Below, piece by piece: positions 6,351 through 11,710 of a DNA stretch of 11,710 bases (position 1 is its first letter; the number at the start of each line of letters is the position of its first letter). A model generated the notes under the pieces. It saw only the letters and a list, made by a program, of their open reading frames with translations, did no database searches and had not been told where the DNA came from. Both the position numbers and the translations under genes were made by a program. The DNA is from DASQWP01 sp050697555. Its GTDB lineage: Bacteria; Actinomycetota; Thermoleophilia; Gaiellales; Gaiellaceae. The stretch covers positions 1 to 11,710 of the forward strand of contig JBOHAD010000070.1 in assembly GCA_050697555.1 (NCBI GenBank), given 5' to 3'.

Positions 6351-7030
6351 CATCGCCCTCTCTCGGTCTCGACGGAGATCAGCGACCGCGCACTTGCGCC
6401 GCCGACTGGGATGCACTGCAGGCCACGCGCCAAGCGTCGGCGCGCACGATGCAGGCGGATCCTGGCCGCGTTGCGCGAACACTCGAGCACCGTGGCGATC
6501 TCGCCGGGATCCAGTCCTTCCCATGCAGCGAGCCTGAGCAGCTCGCGGTCGTCGTCGTTCAATCGTGCGAACGCAGCGGCCACCCACGCGACGTCCTCGT
6601 CGGCGTCCACCGGGTGCGACGGCGGGACAGACTCTGAGTGGAGGCGACCCGTGAGCCGTCCGCGGCGCCGTTCGGCGCGGCGGTGGTTGGCGAGCACGTT
6701 GCGTGCGACCGCGTAGAGCCACGGTCGAGCTCCAGCCCCCGGGGGCACCTGCTCCAGACGGCGCCAGGCTGTGAGGAAGGTCTCGGCCACGACGTCGTCC
6801 GCGTCCTCACGGGTGGCCGCCCTCCGAAGCACGTATCCAAGAACGCGGTGGTAGTTAGCGTCGTAGACGACTCGAAACCGAGCCCGCCGCTCGGACTGGG
6901 ACGTGGACGCCGCGCTCAACGGATCCTGTGCCTTCGCCTCACCCATGACGCTCGGCCGGGCGGCTGCGCGCCGACGTTCCGGGCTCGCTCGTCTCCCATG
7001 CGCCTTCATGTCCGACACCAGCCGGTTCAT
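6350..7030 (-). CDS. ECF-type RNA polymerase sigma factor
   Basis: A 226-residue protein as started here. Sigma region 2 covers about 52-119: FRVVYDANYHRVLGYVLRRA, the core-binding DADDVVAETFLTAWRRL (77-93), then ARPWLYAVARNVLANHRRAE. Sigma region 4 covers about 157-204: LNDDDRELLRLAAWEGLDPG, then EIATVLECSRNAARIRLHRARRRLARGL, where the helix-turn-helix binds the -35 box. This two-region layout without region 3 is the group IV (ECF) type. It would direct core RNA polymerase to a small regulon, probably including its own operon. The stop overlaps ATG 6353 of the downstream membrane protein gene (ATGA), the usual sigma/anti-sigma arrangement. The start is uncertain: ATGs at 7009 and 6946 are in frame, none has a good Shine-Dalgarno, and residues 1-28 are Arg/Ala-rich, so 6946 (MGEAKAQDPL) is a fair alternative. 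Confidence 0.88.
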   Translation of the reverse strand: MNRLVSDMKAHGRRASPERRRAAARPSVMGEAKAQDPLSAASTSQSERRARFRVVYDANYHRVLGYVLRRAATREDADDVVAETFLTAWRRLEQVPPGAGARPWLYAVARNVLANHRRAERRRGRLTGRLHSESVPPSHPVDADEDVAWVAAAFARLNDDDRELLRLAAWEGLDPGEIATVLECSRNAARIRLHRARRRLARGLQCIPVGGASARSLISVETERGR

Positions 7031-7052
7031 CCAAGCGAGGCTTCTCAGTCTC

Positions 7053-7080
7053 TTGATATATTCTTATATAAGCATATAAT
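7053..7080 (+). promoter_or_regulatory. Near-consensus sigma-70-type promoter of the arsR-type gene
   Basis: TTGATA (7053-7058), a 16-nt spacer and TATAAT (7075-7080) match the housekeeping -35/-10 consensus with one mismatch in -35. The -10 ends 6 nt before the ATG at 7087, so initiation at about +7 gives a leaderless mRNA. The roughly 30-bp AT-rich block stands out sharply in this GC-rich window. Confidence 0.7.
7064..7079. promoter_or_regulatory. Inverted repeat, candidate ArsR operator
   Basis: TTATAT-AAGC-ATATAA is a perfect 6-bp inverted repeat with a 4-nt centre. It lies in the spacer and over most of the -10 of the promoter at 7053-7080. ArsR-family dimers typically bind AT-rich dyads over their own promoter, so autorepression is the natural reading. 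The site may also affect the divergent sigma gene that starts at or near 7030. Confidence 0.5.
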
Positions 7081-7086
7081 TCTTCC

Positions 7087-7440
7087 ATGGCACGAGCAGC
7101 GACCACAGCAGATGCGTTCAACGCAGTGGCCGAGCCCCGGCGGCGGCAGATCCTGGACGCCCTCGCCGGCGGGGAGCGCCCCGTCAACGACCTCGTGCGC
7201 CTGCTCGGGCTGGCCCAGCCACAGGTGTCCAAGCACCTGCGGGTGCTCCGAGTGGTGGGAGCGGTTGACGTGCGTGACGAAGGACGGCAGCGGCTGTACC
7301 GGCTGAACGGCCACGCACTCAAGCCCATCCACGACTGGGTAAAGAACTACGAGGGCTCGTGGTCGGAGCGGTTCGGCCGGCTGGATGTCGTGTTGGAGGA
7401 ACTCAAGGAGAAGGAGGAAGGAGATGGGAGTGACGAGTAG
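7087..7440 (+). CDS. ArsR-family winged helix-turn-helix repressor
   Basis: A 117-residue regulator. The winged helix covers about 8-78: DAFNAVAEPRRRQILDALAG, then LVRLLGLAQPQVSKHLRVLR with the recognition helix near QPQVSKHLRVL (44-54), and the wing AVDVRDEGRQRLYRLNG. It lacks the ELCVCDL-type cysteines of metal-sensing ArsR/SmtB proteins, and belongs to the metal-independent branch usually found next to an SRPBCC/AHSA1 gene. The C-terminal helix (SWSERFGRLDVVLEELKEKE) is the usual dimer extension. The ATG at 7087 has no Shine-Dalgarno and would be the first codon of a leaderless message. It overlaps the SRPBCC gene by 17 bp, so the two form an operon, probably self-repressed through the dyad at 7064-7079. 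Confidence 0.9.
   Translation: MARAATTADAFNAVAEPRRRQILDALAGGERPVNDLVRLLGLAQPQVSKHLRVLRVVGAVDVRDEGRQRLYRLNGHALKPIHDWVKNYEGSWSERFGRLDVVLEELKEKEEGDGSDE
7412..7417 (+). promoter_or_regulatory. Strong Shine-Dalgarno for the SRPBCC gene
   Basis: AGGAGG inside the arsR-type gene stands 6 nt before the ATG at 7424, in a purine run (AAGGAGGAAGGAG). It fixes this start against an upstream in-frame start at 7385. Confidence 0.8.
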
Positions 7441-7927
7441 CGGGACGGCGATGGTGACGCTCCCCACCGATGAGCAGATCCTCATCACGCGGGAGTTCGA
7501 CGCGCCCAAGCACCTGGTCTACAAGGCGTGGACCACGCCTGAGCTGGTCAAGCGCTGGTGGAGCGCGAACCGCGGCGAGGTGACGATCGCCGAGATCGAC
7601 CTGCGGGTCGGCGGCACGTGGCGGTACGTGATGGTGACGACCGAGGGCGGATTCGAAGTCGCCTTCCACGGCGAGTACCGCGAGATCGTCCCCAACGAGC
7701 GGATCGTCTCGACCGAGGTCTACGAAGGCGCACCCCAAACGGAAGGGCCCGAACAGGGAACGCTGAACACCCTCACGCTCACCGAAGCGGACGGGCGCAC
7801 GACGCTGACGATCCTCGTGCATGCCCCGAGCAAGGAGATCCGCGACGCGATCATCGACTCCGGGATGGAGGCCGGCATGCAGGACGCGATGGACCTCCTG
7901 GAGCAGGTCGCGGTCTCGCTTCGCTGA
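7424..7927 (+). CDS. SRPBCC / AHSA1-like protein
   Basis: A 167-residue SRPBCC (START/Bet v1-like) protein of the Aha1-C (AHSA1) type. Diagnostic segments in order: ILITREFDAPKHLVYKAWTT (19-38), PELVKRWW (39-46), DLRVGGTWRYVM (59-70), GEYREIVPNERIVSTE (83-98), TLTLTEADGRTTLTI (116-130) and the long C-terminal helix SGMEAGMQDAMDLLEQVAVS (146-165). The fold makes a deep hydrophobic pocket, so it probably binds or modifies a small hydrophobic ligand; no enzyme activity can be named. ArsR plus SRPBCC pairs are common in actinobacteria, and the regulator may sense the same ligand, but this is inference. Translation is coupled by the 17-bp overlap. Confidence 0.88.
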   Translation: MGVTSSGTAMVTLPTDEQILITREFDAPKHLVYKAWTTPELVKRWWSANRGEVTIAEIDLRVGGTWRYVMVTTEGGFEVAFHGEYREIVPNERIVSTEVYEGAPQTEGPEQGTLNTLTLTEADGRTTLTILVHAPSKEIRDAIIDSGMEAGMQDAMDLLEQVAVSLR

Positions 7928-7943
7928 ACGCGCGTCCGCATCA

Positions 7944-7975
7944 CGGACCACCGGGACATCGCTCCCGGTGGTCCG
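7944..7975. terminator. Perfect 13-bp hairpin after the ArsR/SRPBCC operon
   Basis: CGGACCACCGGGA (7944-7956) and TCCCGGTGGTCCG (7963-7975) pair perfectly around a 6-nt loop, starting 16 nt after the SRPBCC stop. There is no T-run behind it, as is common for actinobacterial terminators. The downstream methyltransferase start is only 17 nt further on, so the hairpin probably insulates that gene from the operon. Confidence 0.7.
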
Positions 7976-7979
7976 GCGT

Positions 7980-7985
7980 TACCCT
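7980..7985 (+). promoter_or_regulatory. Candidate -10 for leaderless methyltransferase mRNA
   Basis: TACCCT (TAnnnT type) ends exactly 6 nt before the GTG at 7992, the same spacing as at 2100 and 7087. No Shine-Dalgarno precedes the GTG. Any -35 would overlap the terminator hairpin, and none is recognisable. Confidence 0.35.
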
Positions 7986-7991
7986 GCACTC

Positions 7992-8561
7992 GTGAAAGGC
8001 CGGGAGCTCGACGGCGCCGAGCCCGGAGCGACGGACATCACGGAACAGGTCGCTGAACGGTTCCGCTGGGCGGTGGAGACGATGGACCCGGCGCCGTCCG
8101 ACCGGCTGCTCGAGATCGGGTGCGGGCATGGGGTAGCCGTCTCTCTGATCTGCCAAGGGCTGTCGTCTGGGACGATCGTCGCCATCGACCGATCGAAGGC
8201 GATGATCGATCGGGCTGTACGCCGGAACCGTGACCACGTCGACGAAGGCACCGCTGCATTCAAGGCCGCCGCGCTGAAGGACGCGGACTTCGGCAACGAG
8301 AGATTCGACAAGGTGTTCGCCATCAACGTGCGCCTGTTCCGGGCGGAGGCTGCTCGGGAGGCCGACGTCCTCCAGCGCCTGTTGATCCCGAAGGGCGTGC
8401 TCTATCTGTTTCAGCAGCATCCGTCGGCGAACCGGACCCGTGCCGTCACGGATGAGTTGAGAAGCGCGCTGGAGCGCAACGGGCTCACCGTCCGCAAGTT
8501 GACGTCGACGGGTTCAGGCGCCTCCACCATGACCTGCATCGTGGCCGGCCCGCACGGCTGA
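7992..8561 (+). CDS. Class I SAM-dependent methyltransferase
   Basis: A 189-residue protein with a Rossmann-type methyltransferase core. Motif I is LLEIGCGHG (39-47), which binds the SAM methionine side. Asp66 (IVAIDRSKAM) ends strand 2 and would hold the ribose, and FDKVFAINVRLF (105-116) is the motif IV region. The C-terminal strands VLYLFQQHP and ASTMTCIVAG complete the sheet. The order fits the Methyltransf_25/31 group acting on small molecules, but the acceptor is unknown. The chosen GTG gives a short N-terminus (VKGRELDGAE) before the helix VAERFRWAVETMDP, as in homologues; the next in-frame ATG, at residue 31, would cut into the domain's first helix. The gene is convergent with the exporter operon 20 bp away. 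Confidence 0.85.
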   Translation: MKGRELDGAEPGATDITEQVAERFRWAVETMDPAPSDRLLEIGCGHGVAVSLICQGLSSGTIVAIDRSKAMIDRAVRRNRDHVDEGTAAFKAAALKDADFGNERFDKVFAINVRLFRAEAAREADVLQRLLIPKGVLYLFQQHPSANRTRAVTDELRSALERNGLTVRKLTSTGSGASTMTCIVAGPHG

Positions 8562-8563
8562 GA

Positions 8564-8580
8564 TGGGCTGCGCTTGCGCC
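8564..8580. terminator. Small dyad between convergent genes
   Basis: GGGCTGCGCTTGCGCCC lies in the 20-bp gap between the methyltransferase stop and the permease stop. GCGC-TT-GCGC flanked by GGG/CCC can form a short imperfect hairpin on either strand. It could serve as a bidirectional terminator, but it is short and has no T-run. Confidence 0.3.
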
Positions 8581-8581
8581 C

Positions 8582-9385
8582 TCAGTCGACGAGCTTGCGC
8601 GTCATGGCGTGGATCGCGACGCGCCACATGGCCAGGCCGAACACGGCGAGCGCACCGAGGCGGGCGAGATCGGTCCAGCCCTCCCAGCCGAAGGCGGCGT
8701 GGCGGACGAGCTCGACGCAGTGGTGCAGTGGGTTCACGTTGCCAAGGATCTGCGCCCACTCCGGCAGCTCGCTGAGCGGGAAGAACGTGCCCGCCACGAG
8801 GAAGAGCGGCGTGAGCCCGGCGCTGACGACGTAGTTGAAGTTCTCGAAGGACGAGGCAAAGCCGGCGACCGAGATGCCGAAGCACGCCCATCCGAAGCCG
8901 GCGACCCAGGCGATCACGGGCACCGTGAGCATCCCCCACGCCGGGTCGAGCCCGAACGCGAGCGCGACGAGCAGCGGCACACAGCCGTAGACGCCGGCTC
9001 GTGTGGCGATCCACAGCGCCTCGGCCGTGACGAGCTCCTCGGTGTCCACGGGCGCGGCGAGAATCGCGTCGTACGTGCGCTGGAACTGATACTTGACGAA
9101 CGTCCCGAACATGGCCGGGAACGCGCTCGAGAACAGCACCGCGGTCGCGACGATCCCCGTCCCGACGAAGTCGATGTAGTCGTAGCCGGCGACCCGGCTG
9201 ACGATCGAGCCGAAGCCGAAGCCGAAGGCCAGCAGGTAGATCGTCGGCTCGACCGTGGAGGAGAAGGTGCTCGAGCGCCAGTAGGACGAGAAGTTCACGA
9301 CCTCGCGCACGAGCACCCCGGTCAGGGCGGGGCGCTCGAGCCGGCCCAGGCGGCGGGTCGGAGATGCCGAGGTCACGGGCGTCAC
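8582..9385 (-). CDS. ABC-2 type exporter permease (NodJ/DrrB-like)
   Basis: A 267-residue integral membrane protein. The N-terminus (about 1-30) is cytosolic and basic. Six membrane helices are estimated near 46-62, 72-92, 127-145, 152-174, 184-203 and 242-258. The ABC-2 signature is plain: FGTFVKYQFQRTYDAILAAP (93-112, coupling-helix region), LVTAEALW, and FFPLSELPEWAQILGNVNPL (201-220) ahead of the last helix. It should form the channel that works with the adjacent ATPase to export a drug, lipid or polysaccharide; the substrate cannot be read from sequence. The GTG at 9385 overlaps the ATPase stop (GTGA) and has AGGAG five bases upstream, so expression is coupled to the ATPase. Another GTG three codons in is possible. 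Confidence 0.88.
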   Translation of the reverse strand: MTPVTSASPTRRLGRLERPALTGVLVREVVNFSSYWRSSTFSSTVEPTIYLLAFGFGFGSIVSRVAGYDYIDFVGTGIVATAVLFSSAFPAMFGTFVKYQFQRTYDAILAAPVDTEELVTAEALWIATRAGVYGCVPLLVALAFGLDPAWGMLTVPVIAWVAGFGWACFGISVAGFASSFENFNYVVSAGLTPLFLVAGTFFPLSELPEWAQILGNVNPLHHCVELVRHAAFGWEGWTDLARLGALAVFGLAMWRVAIHAMTRKLVD

Positions 9386-10281
9386 GCGATCTCCTCTCCG
9401 GTGAGCAGGACGAAGACGTCCTCGAGGTTCGCGGGCCGACGTTCCCCCTCGATCGCGTGCCCGTTCGCTCCGTCGACGCCCAGGATCGAGATGCTCGTTC
9501 CCGTGCGCCGCGTCTGCAGCCCTGCAGCGCCGGCTTCGACCTCGACCTCGGCGAGCCGCGCCGGTGGGCCGTACACCTCGATCGCCTCGGCGCCCGCGTG
9601 CTTGGCGACGAGCCGGGCCGGCGGCCCGGCCGCCACGGCCCTCCCGTGCGACATGATCAGCACCGTGTCGGCCAGGCGCTGGGCCTCCTCGATGTAATGC
9701 GTCGACATGAGGATCGTCGTGCCCTCGGCGCGCAGGGCGTCGATGAGCGCCCAGAGCTCCTGGCGGACCTGCGGGTCGAGCCCGACGGTCGGCTCGTCGA
9801 GGAGCACGAGTCGCGGGCGGTGCACGAGCGCCCGGGCAATCAGCAGGCGCCTGCGCATGCCGCCGGAGAGCTTGTCGACGCGCGAGTCGCGCCGGTCGAC
9901 CAGCTTCGCCATCTCGAGCGCCCGCTCGATCGCGTCGCGCCGCTCCGCGCGGCCGATCCGGTACAGGTGCGCGAAGACGAGCAGGTTCTGCTCCACGGTG
10001 AGGGTCACGTCCAGGTTGTCGAGCTGTGGAGAGACGCCGCACTGCGCCCGGGCCATCTTCGACTCGGCGGGCAGGCGGAACCCGAGCACCTCGAGCTCGC
10101 CCTCGTCGGCGATCGACTGCGCGGTGAGCAACCGCATCGTGGTCGACTTGCCGGCCCCGTTGGGCCCGAGCAGGCCCACGCACGTGCCGAGGGGCACGTC
10201 GAGATCCAGGCCGTTGACCGCCGTGATCGGCCCGTAGCGCTTCACGACCCCTCGCAGGCGGATGGCGAGCTCGCGGTTCAT
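9382..10281 (-). CDS. ABC-2 exporter ATP-binding protein (NodI/DrrA-like)
   Basis: A 299-residue ATPase. Walker A is GPNGAGKST (39-47), the Q-loop is Gln86 (CGVSPQLDNLD), the signature is LSGGMRRR (138-145), Walker B is LVLLDEPTVGLDP (158-170), and the H-loop is His195 (MSTHYIEEAQRLAD). The set is complete, so it should hydrolyse ATP. After about residue 225 comes a C-terminal domain of about 75 residues that is usual in NodI, DrrA and CcmA-type exporters, ending EDVFVLLTGEEIA. It sits on the inner face of the membrane, bound to the permease encoded immediately downstream. There is no Shine-Dalgarno at the ATG; CAAGCT lies 6 nt upstream as a weak -10 candidate. The 71-bp upstream gap carries a repeated 12-bp element that may be an operator. 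Confidence 0.93.
   Translation of the reverse strand: MNRELAIRLRGVVKRYGPITAVNGLDLDVPLGTCVGLLGPNGAGKSTTMRLLTAQSIADEGELEVLGFRLPAESKMARAQCGVSPQLDNLDVTLTVEQNLLVFAHLYRIGRAERRDAIERALEMAKLVDRRDSRVDKLSGGMRRRLLIARALVHRPRLVLLDEPTVGLDPQVRQELWALIDALRAEGTTILMSTHYIEEAQRLADTVLIMSHGRAVAAGPPARLVAKHAGAEAIEVYGPPARLAEVEVEAGAAGLQTRRTGTSISILGVDGANGHAIEGERRPANLEDVFVLLTGEEIA
9391..9395 (-). promoter_or_regulatory. Ribosome binding site for the permease gene
   Basis: AGGAG inside the end of the ATPase gene, 5 nt before the GTG at 9385. It supports this GTG over the next in-frame GTG at 9376. Confidence 0.6.
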
Positions 10282-10288
10282 ACGGTCA

Positions 10289-10340
10289 GCTTGCCAGGCC
10301 CACGGGGTCTCGCGCCTCTTTCCCCCGCGCCTGCCAGGCC
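10289..10340. repeat. Paired 12-bp repeat upstream of the exporter operon
   Basis: GCTTGCCAGGCC (10289-10300) and GCCTGCCAGGCC (10329-10340) match at 11 of 12 positions and are 40 bp apart, close to four helical turns. Each contains a GCyTG-C-CAGGC dyad, perfect in the second copy. They occupy the 71-bp gap ahead of the ATPase gene, a fitting place for a repressor or activator site, but no regulator gene is adjacent. Confidence 0.4.
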
Positions 10341-10352
10341 GGGTCGTACGGG

Positions 10353-11018
10353 CTAGGGCCAGACGGAGCTCTCGGGGTCGAGGTCGAGAGCGCCGCCGTC
10401 ACGGCATTCGGCAGAACGGTAGTTGGGCGGGAGGTGACGATAGTGCTCCCGCAGGTAGACGCGGCCGACCGCCGCGGCCGTCGCGCCGGTCGCGCCGAGG
10501 ACGCGCGCCACGGTCTTCGCCCGCTGCACGGCCCAGCACTCCGTTGCCGCCTCGTTCGAGCCGATCATCGTGTGGCCGATCTCGTGGGCGAAGACGACGA
10601 TCGCAAGGGCGGTCTCGGGACTGGGTCGACTGCGGCGGAGGCGTGGCGGCCCGTAGGCGAAGCGCGTCAGCGCATGGCAAACCTCTGGGGAGAGCTGCAC
10701 GTCGCTCAGGCCCGCGACGAAGGCGGCCACGACGGCGTCCTCGGTGCCGGCGAGCTCCGGACCCCAGAAGGCGAGGATCTCCTTCCAGTCCCGGGTCGTC
10801 CAGCAGCGCACCTCGAAGTCGAAGCGGTCGTCCGTGATCTCCTCGGCGGCCTCGGCGAAGAGCGGGTCGACGCGGCTGGCCGCGATCTCCGCGCCACCTT
10901 CGGGGAGAGCACGGAGTGTCGGGTCGGGCTTTTGCGGTGCGGCGGGCCCCGGCCCCTCGCCGCAGCCCGCCGCTAGGGCAGCGGCCGCGAGGACGAGGAC
11001 GAGCGCGCGGCCCATCAT
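10353..11018 (-). CDS. Predicted lipoprotein with HExxH metallopeptidase-type motif
   Basis: A 221-residue protein of a family I do not recognise. The N-terminus is a lipoprotein signal: MMGR, a hydrophobic core VLVLAAAALA, and the lipobox LAAGC with Cys19, so it should be exported and lipid-anchored. A Gly/Pro/Ala-rich linker follows (20-33). The centre holds ALAIVVFAHEIGHTMIGSNE (137-156): the HEIGH at 145-149 is a zinc-metallopeptidase HExxH, and Glu156 or Glu160 (NEAATECWAVQRA) could be the third ligand of a gluzincin-like site. Besides Cys19 there are cysteines at 72, 114, 161 and 205, enough for two disulfides. The stretch around 74-130 has no clear family match. It starts 12 bp after the SDR stop on the same strand. 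The start could be either of the two adjacent ATGs (11018 or 11015), and no strong Shine-Dalgarno is seen. Peptidase activity is inferred from the motif only. Confidence 0.75.
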   Translation of the reverse strand: MMGRALVLVLAAAALAAGCGEGPGPAAPQKPDPTLRALPEGGAEIAASRVDPLFAEAAEEITDDRFDFEVRCWTTRDWKEILAFWGPELAGTEDAVVAAFVAGLSDVQLSPEVCHALTRFAYGPPRLRRSRPSPETALAIVVFAHEIGHTMIGSNEAATECWAVQRAKTVARVLGATGATAAAVGRVYLREHYRHLPPNYRSAECRDGGALDLDPESSVWP

Positions 11019-11030
11019 CGACGTGAGAGC

Positions 11031-11710
11031 CTACTCCGCGGTCACGTAGGCGGCCGTGAGGCCGCCGTCGACGAGGAAGGTGGCGCCGTTCACGTACGAG
11101 GACTCGTCGCTCGCCAGGAAGAGGGCGCCGTAGGCGATCTCCTTCGCGCGCGCCAGCCGGCCCATGGGGATGTGGACGAGCCGCCGATCGAGCGCTCCGG
11201 GGGTCTCCTCGAAGAGGCGCATGAGGAGCGGCGTCTCCACTGGCCCAGGGCAGAGGGCGTTCACCCGGACGCCGCGGCGCGCGAACTCGACCGCCAGCTC
11301 CCGGCTCATCGAGAGCACGGCGCCCTTGGAAGCCGTGTACGAGATCTGCGACGTGGCCGCGCCGGCCAGCGCGACGAACGAGGCCACGTTCACGACGGAA
11401 CCGCTGCCGCGCTCGAGCAGGTGCGGGATGCCGTGCTTGCAGCAGAGGTACACGCCCTTGGTGTTCACGTCCTGCACCCGCTGCCACGCTTCCGGCTCCG
11501 TCTCCAGGATGGAGGCGTCGTCGGGCGGCATGATCCCGGCGTTGTTGTAGAGGACGTCGATCCCGCCGTAGCGCTCCGCCGTCGCCTCGTACATCGCCTG
11601 CACGCTCTCGGCACTCGTGACGTCGACCTTCTGGAAGAAGGCGTCGCGGCACTCGGACGCCGTCTGCTCCCCGGCCTCGTCGACGACGTCGGCGACGCAG
11701 ATCCGCGCTC
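11031..11710 (-). CDS. Short-chain dehydrogenase/reductase, N-terminus cut by window edge
   Basis: The visible 225 residues are the larger part of a classical SDR; the N-terminal TGxxxGxG nucleotide-binding motif lies beyond 11710. In order: strand ICVADVVDEAGEQT, the VDVTSAESVQ segment, the NNAG motif in DVLYNNAGIMPPDD, the active-site serine in VVNVASFVAL, the catalytic YTASK (Tyr and Lys), and NALCPGPVETPLL. The C-terminus reads EIAYGALFLASDESSYVNGA and TFLVDGGLTAAYVTAE, standard for the family. It should be an NAD(P)-dependent oxidoreductase in the cytosol acting on an alcohol or carbonyl; the acidic residue in CVADVVD at the end of strand 2 suggests NAD preference. The substrate is unknown. 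It is followed after 12 bp by the lipoprotein gene on the same strand. Confidence 0.92.
   Translation of the reverse strand, partial: ARICVADVVDEAGEQTASECRDAFFQKVDVTSAESVQAMYEATAERYGGIDVLYNNAGIMPPDDASILETEPEAWQRVQDVNTKGVYLCCKHGIPHLLERGSGSVVNVASFVALAGAATSQISYTASKGAVLSMSRELAVEFARRGVRVNALCPGPVETPLLMRLFEETPGALDRRLVHIPMGRLARAKEIAYGALFLASDESSYVNGATFLVDGGLTAAYVTAE

Noticed and set aside
8609..9697. A 362-codon plus-strand frame over the ABC exporter operon.
   Set aside because: It is antisense to complete ABC ATPase and permease genes with all motifs; no start signal or family features.
10399..11652. A 417-codon minus-strand frame across the lipoprotein and SDR genes.
   Set aside because: It is out of frame with both recognised proteins and extremely Arg-rich; the SDR and lipoprotein motifs lie in other frames.
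1..11710. Search by eye for CRISPR arrays, tRNA genes, insertion sequences, phage or toxin-antitoxin genes.
   Set aside because: No regularly spaced repeats, cloverleaf-like segments, transposase motifs or small paired toxin genes were recognised.

Overview
The window is high-GC bacterial DNA with strong G/C preference at third codon positions. Several gene families (an ECF sigma factor paired with a CU044_5270-type membrane protein, an HD-GYP/LuxR fusion, an ArsR/SRPBCC pair, a NodI/DrrA-like ABC exporter) and apparently leaderless genes point to an actinobacterium. A Thermoleophilia-like lineage (Solirubrobacterales/Gaiellales) is my guess, not proven. It looks like ordinary chromosome: I see no insertion sequence, phage gene, CRISPR array, tRNA or rRNA.

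Left part (1-4690). A truncated minus-strand gene at the left edge looks like an AraC-family regulator. After a 392-bp gap comes a 519-residue regulator with a degenerate HD-GYP-like domain, an intact HD-GYP domain and a C-terminal LuxR helix-turn-helix. Three alpha/beta-hydrolase genes follow on the plus strand. The first two share a 4-bp stop/start overlap and are probably translated together. The third stands alone behind its own ribosome binding site.

Middle (4691-7992). A gene-poor stretch of about 526 bp holds at most a decayed coding fragment. The minus-strand pair that follows is an ECF sigma factor gene whose stop overlaps an ATG of a single-pass membrane protein gene (CU044_5270-like, a possible anti-sigma partner). 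Diverging from it is an ArsR regulator/SRPBCC (AHSA1-like) pair. Its promoter is almost consensus (TTGATA-16-TATAAT), lies in an unusually AT-rich patch, carries an inverted repeat between the two boxes, and is placed so that the ArsR message would be leaderless. A 13-bp perfect hairpin ends that unit.

Right part (7992-11710). A small class I SAM methyltransferase gene runs towards a minus-strand ABC-2 exporter operon (ATPase then permease, 4-bp overlap). Upstream of the exporter lie, on the same strand, a predicted secreted lipoprotein with an HExxH metallopeptidase-type motif and a short-chain dehydrogenase/reductase cut by the right edge. The order of transcription there is SDR, lipoprotein, ATPase, permease.

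The most useful second-look items are the uncharacterised HEIGH lipoprotein, the exact 6-nt spacing between -10-like hexamers and start codons at three genes without Shine-Dalgarno sequences, the ArsR promoter/operator, the paired 12-bp repeat ahead of the exporter operon, and the HD-GYP/LuxR fusion. I did not find a clearly new multi-gene system.
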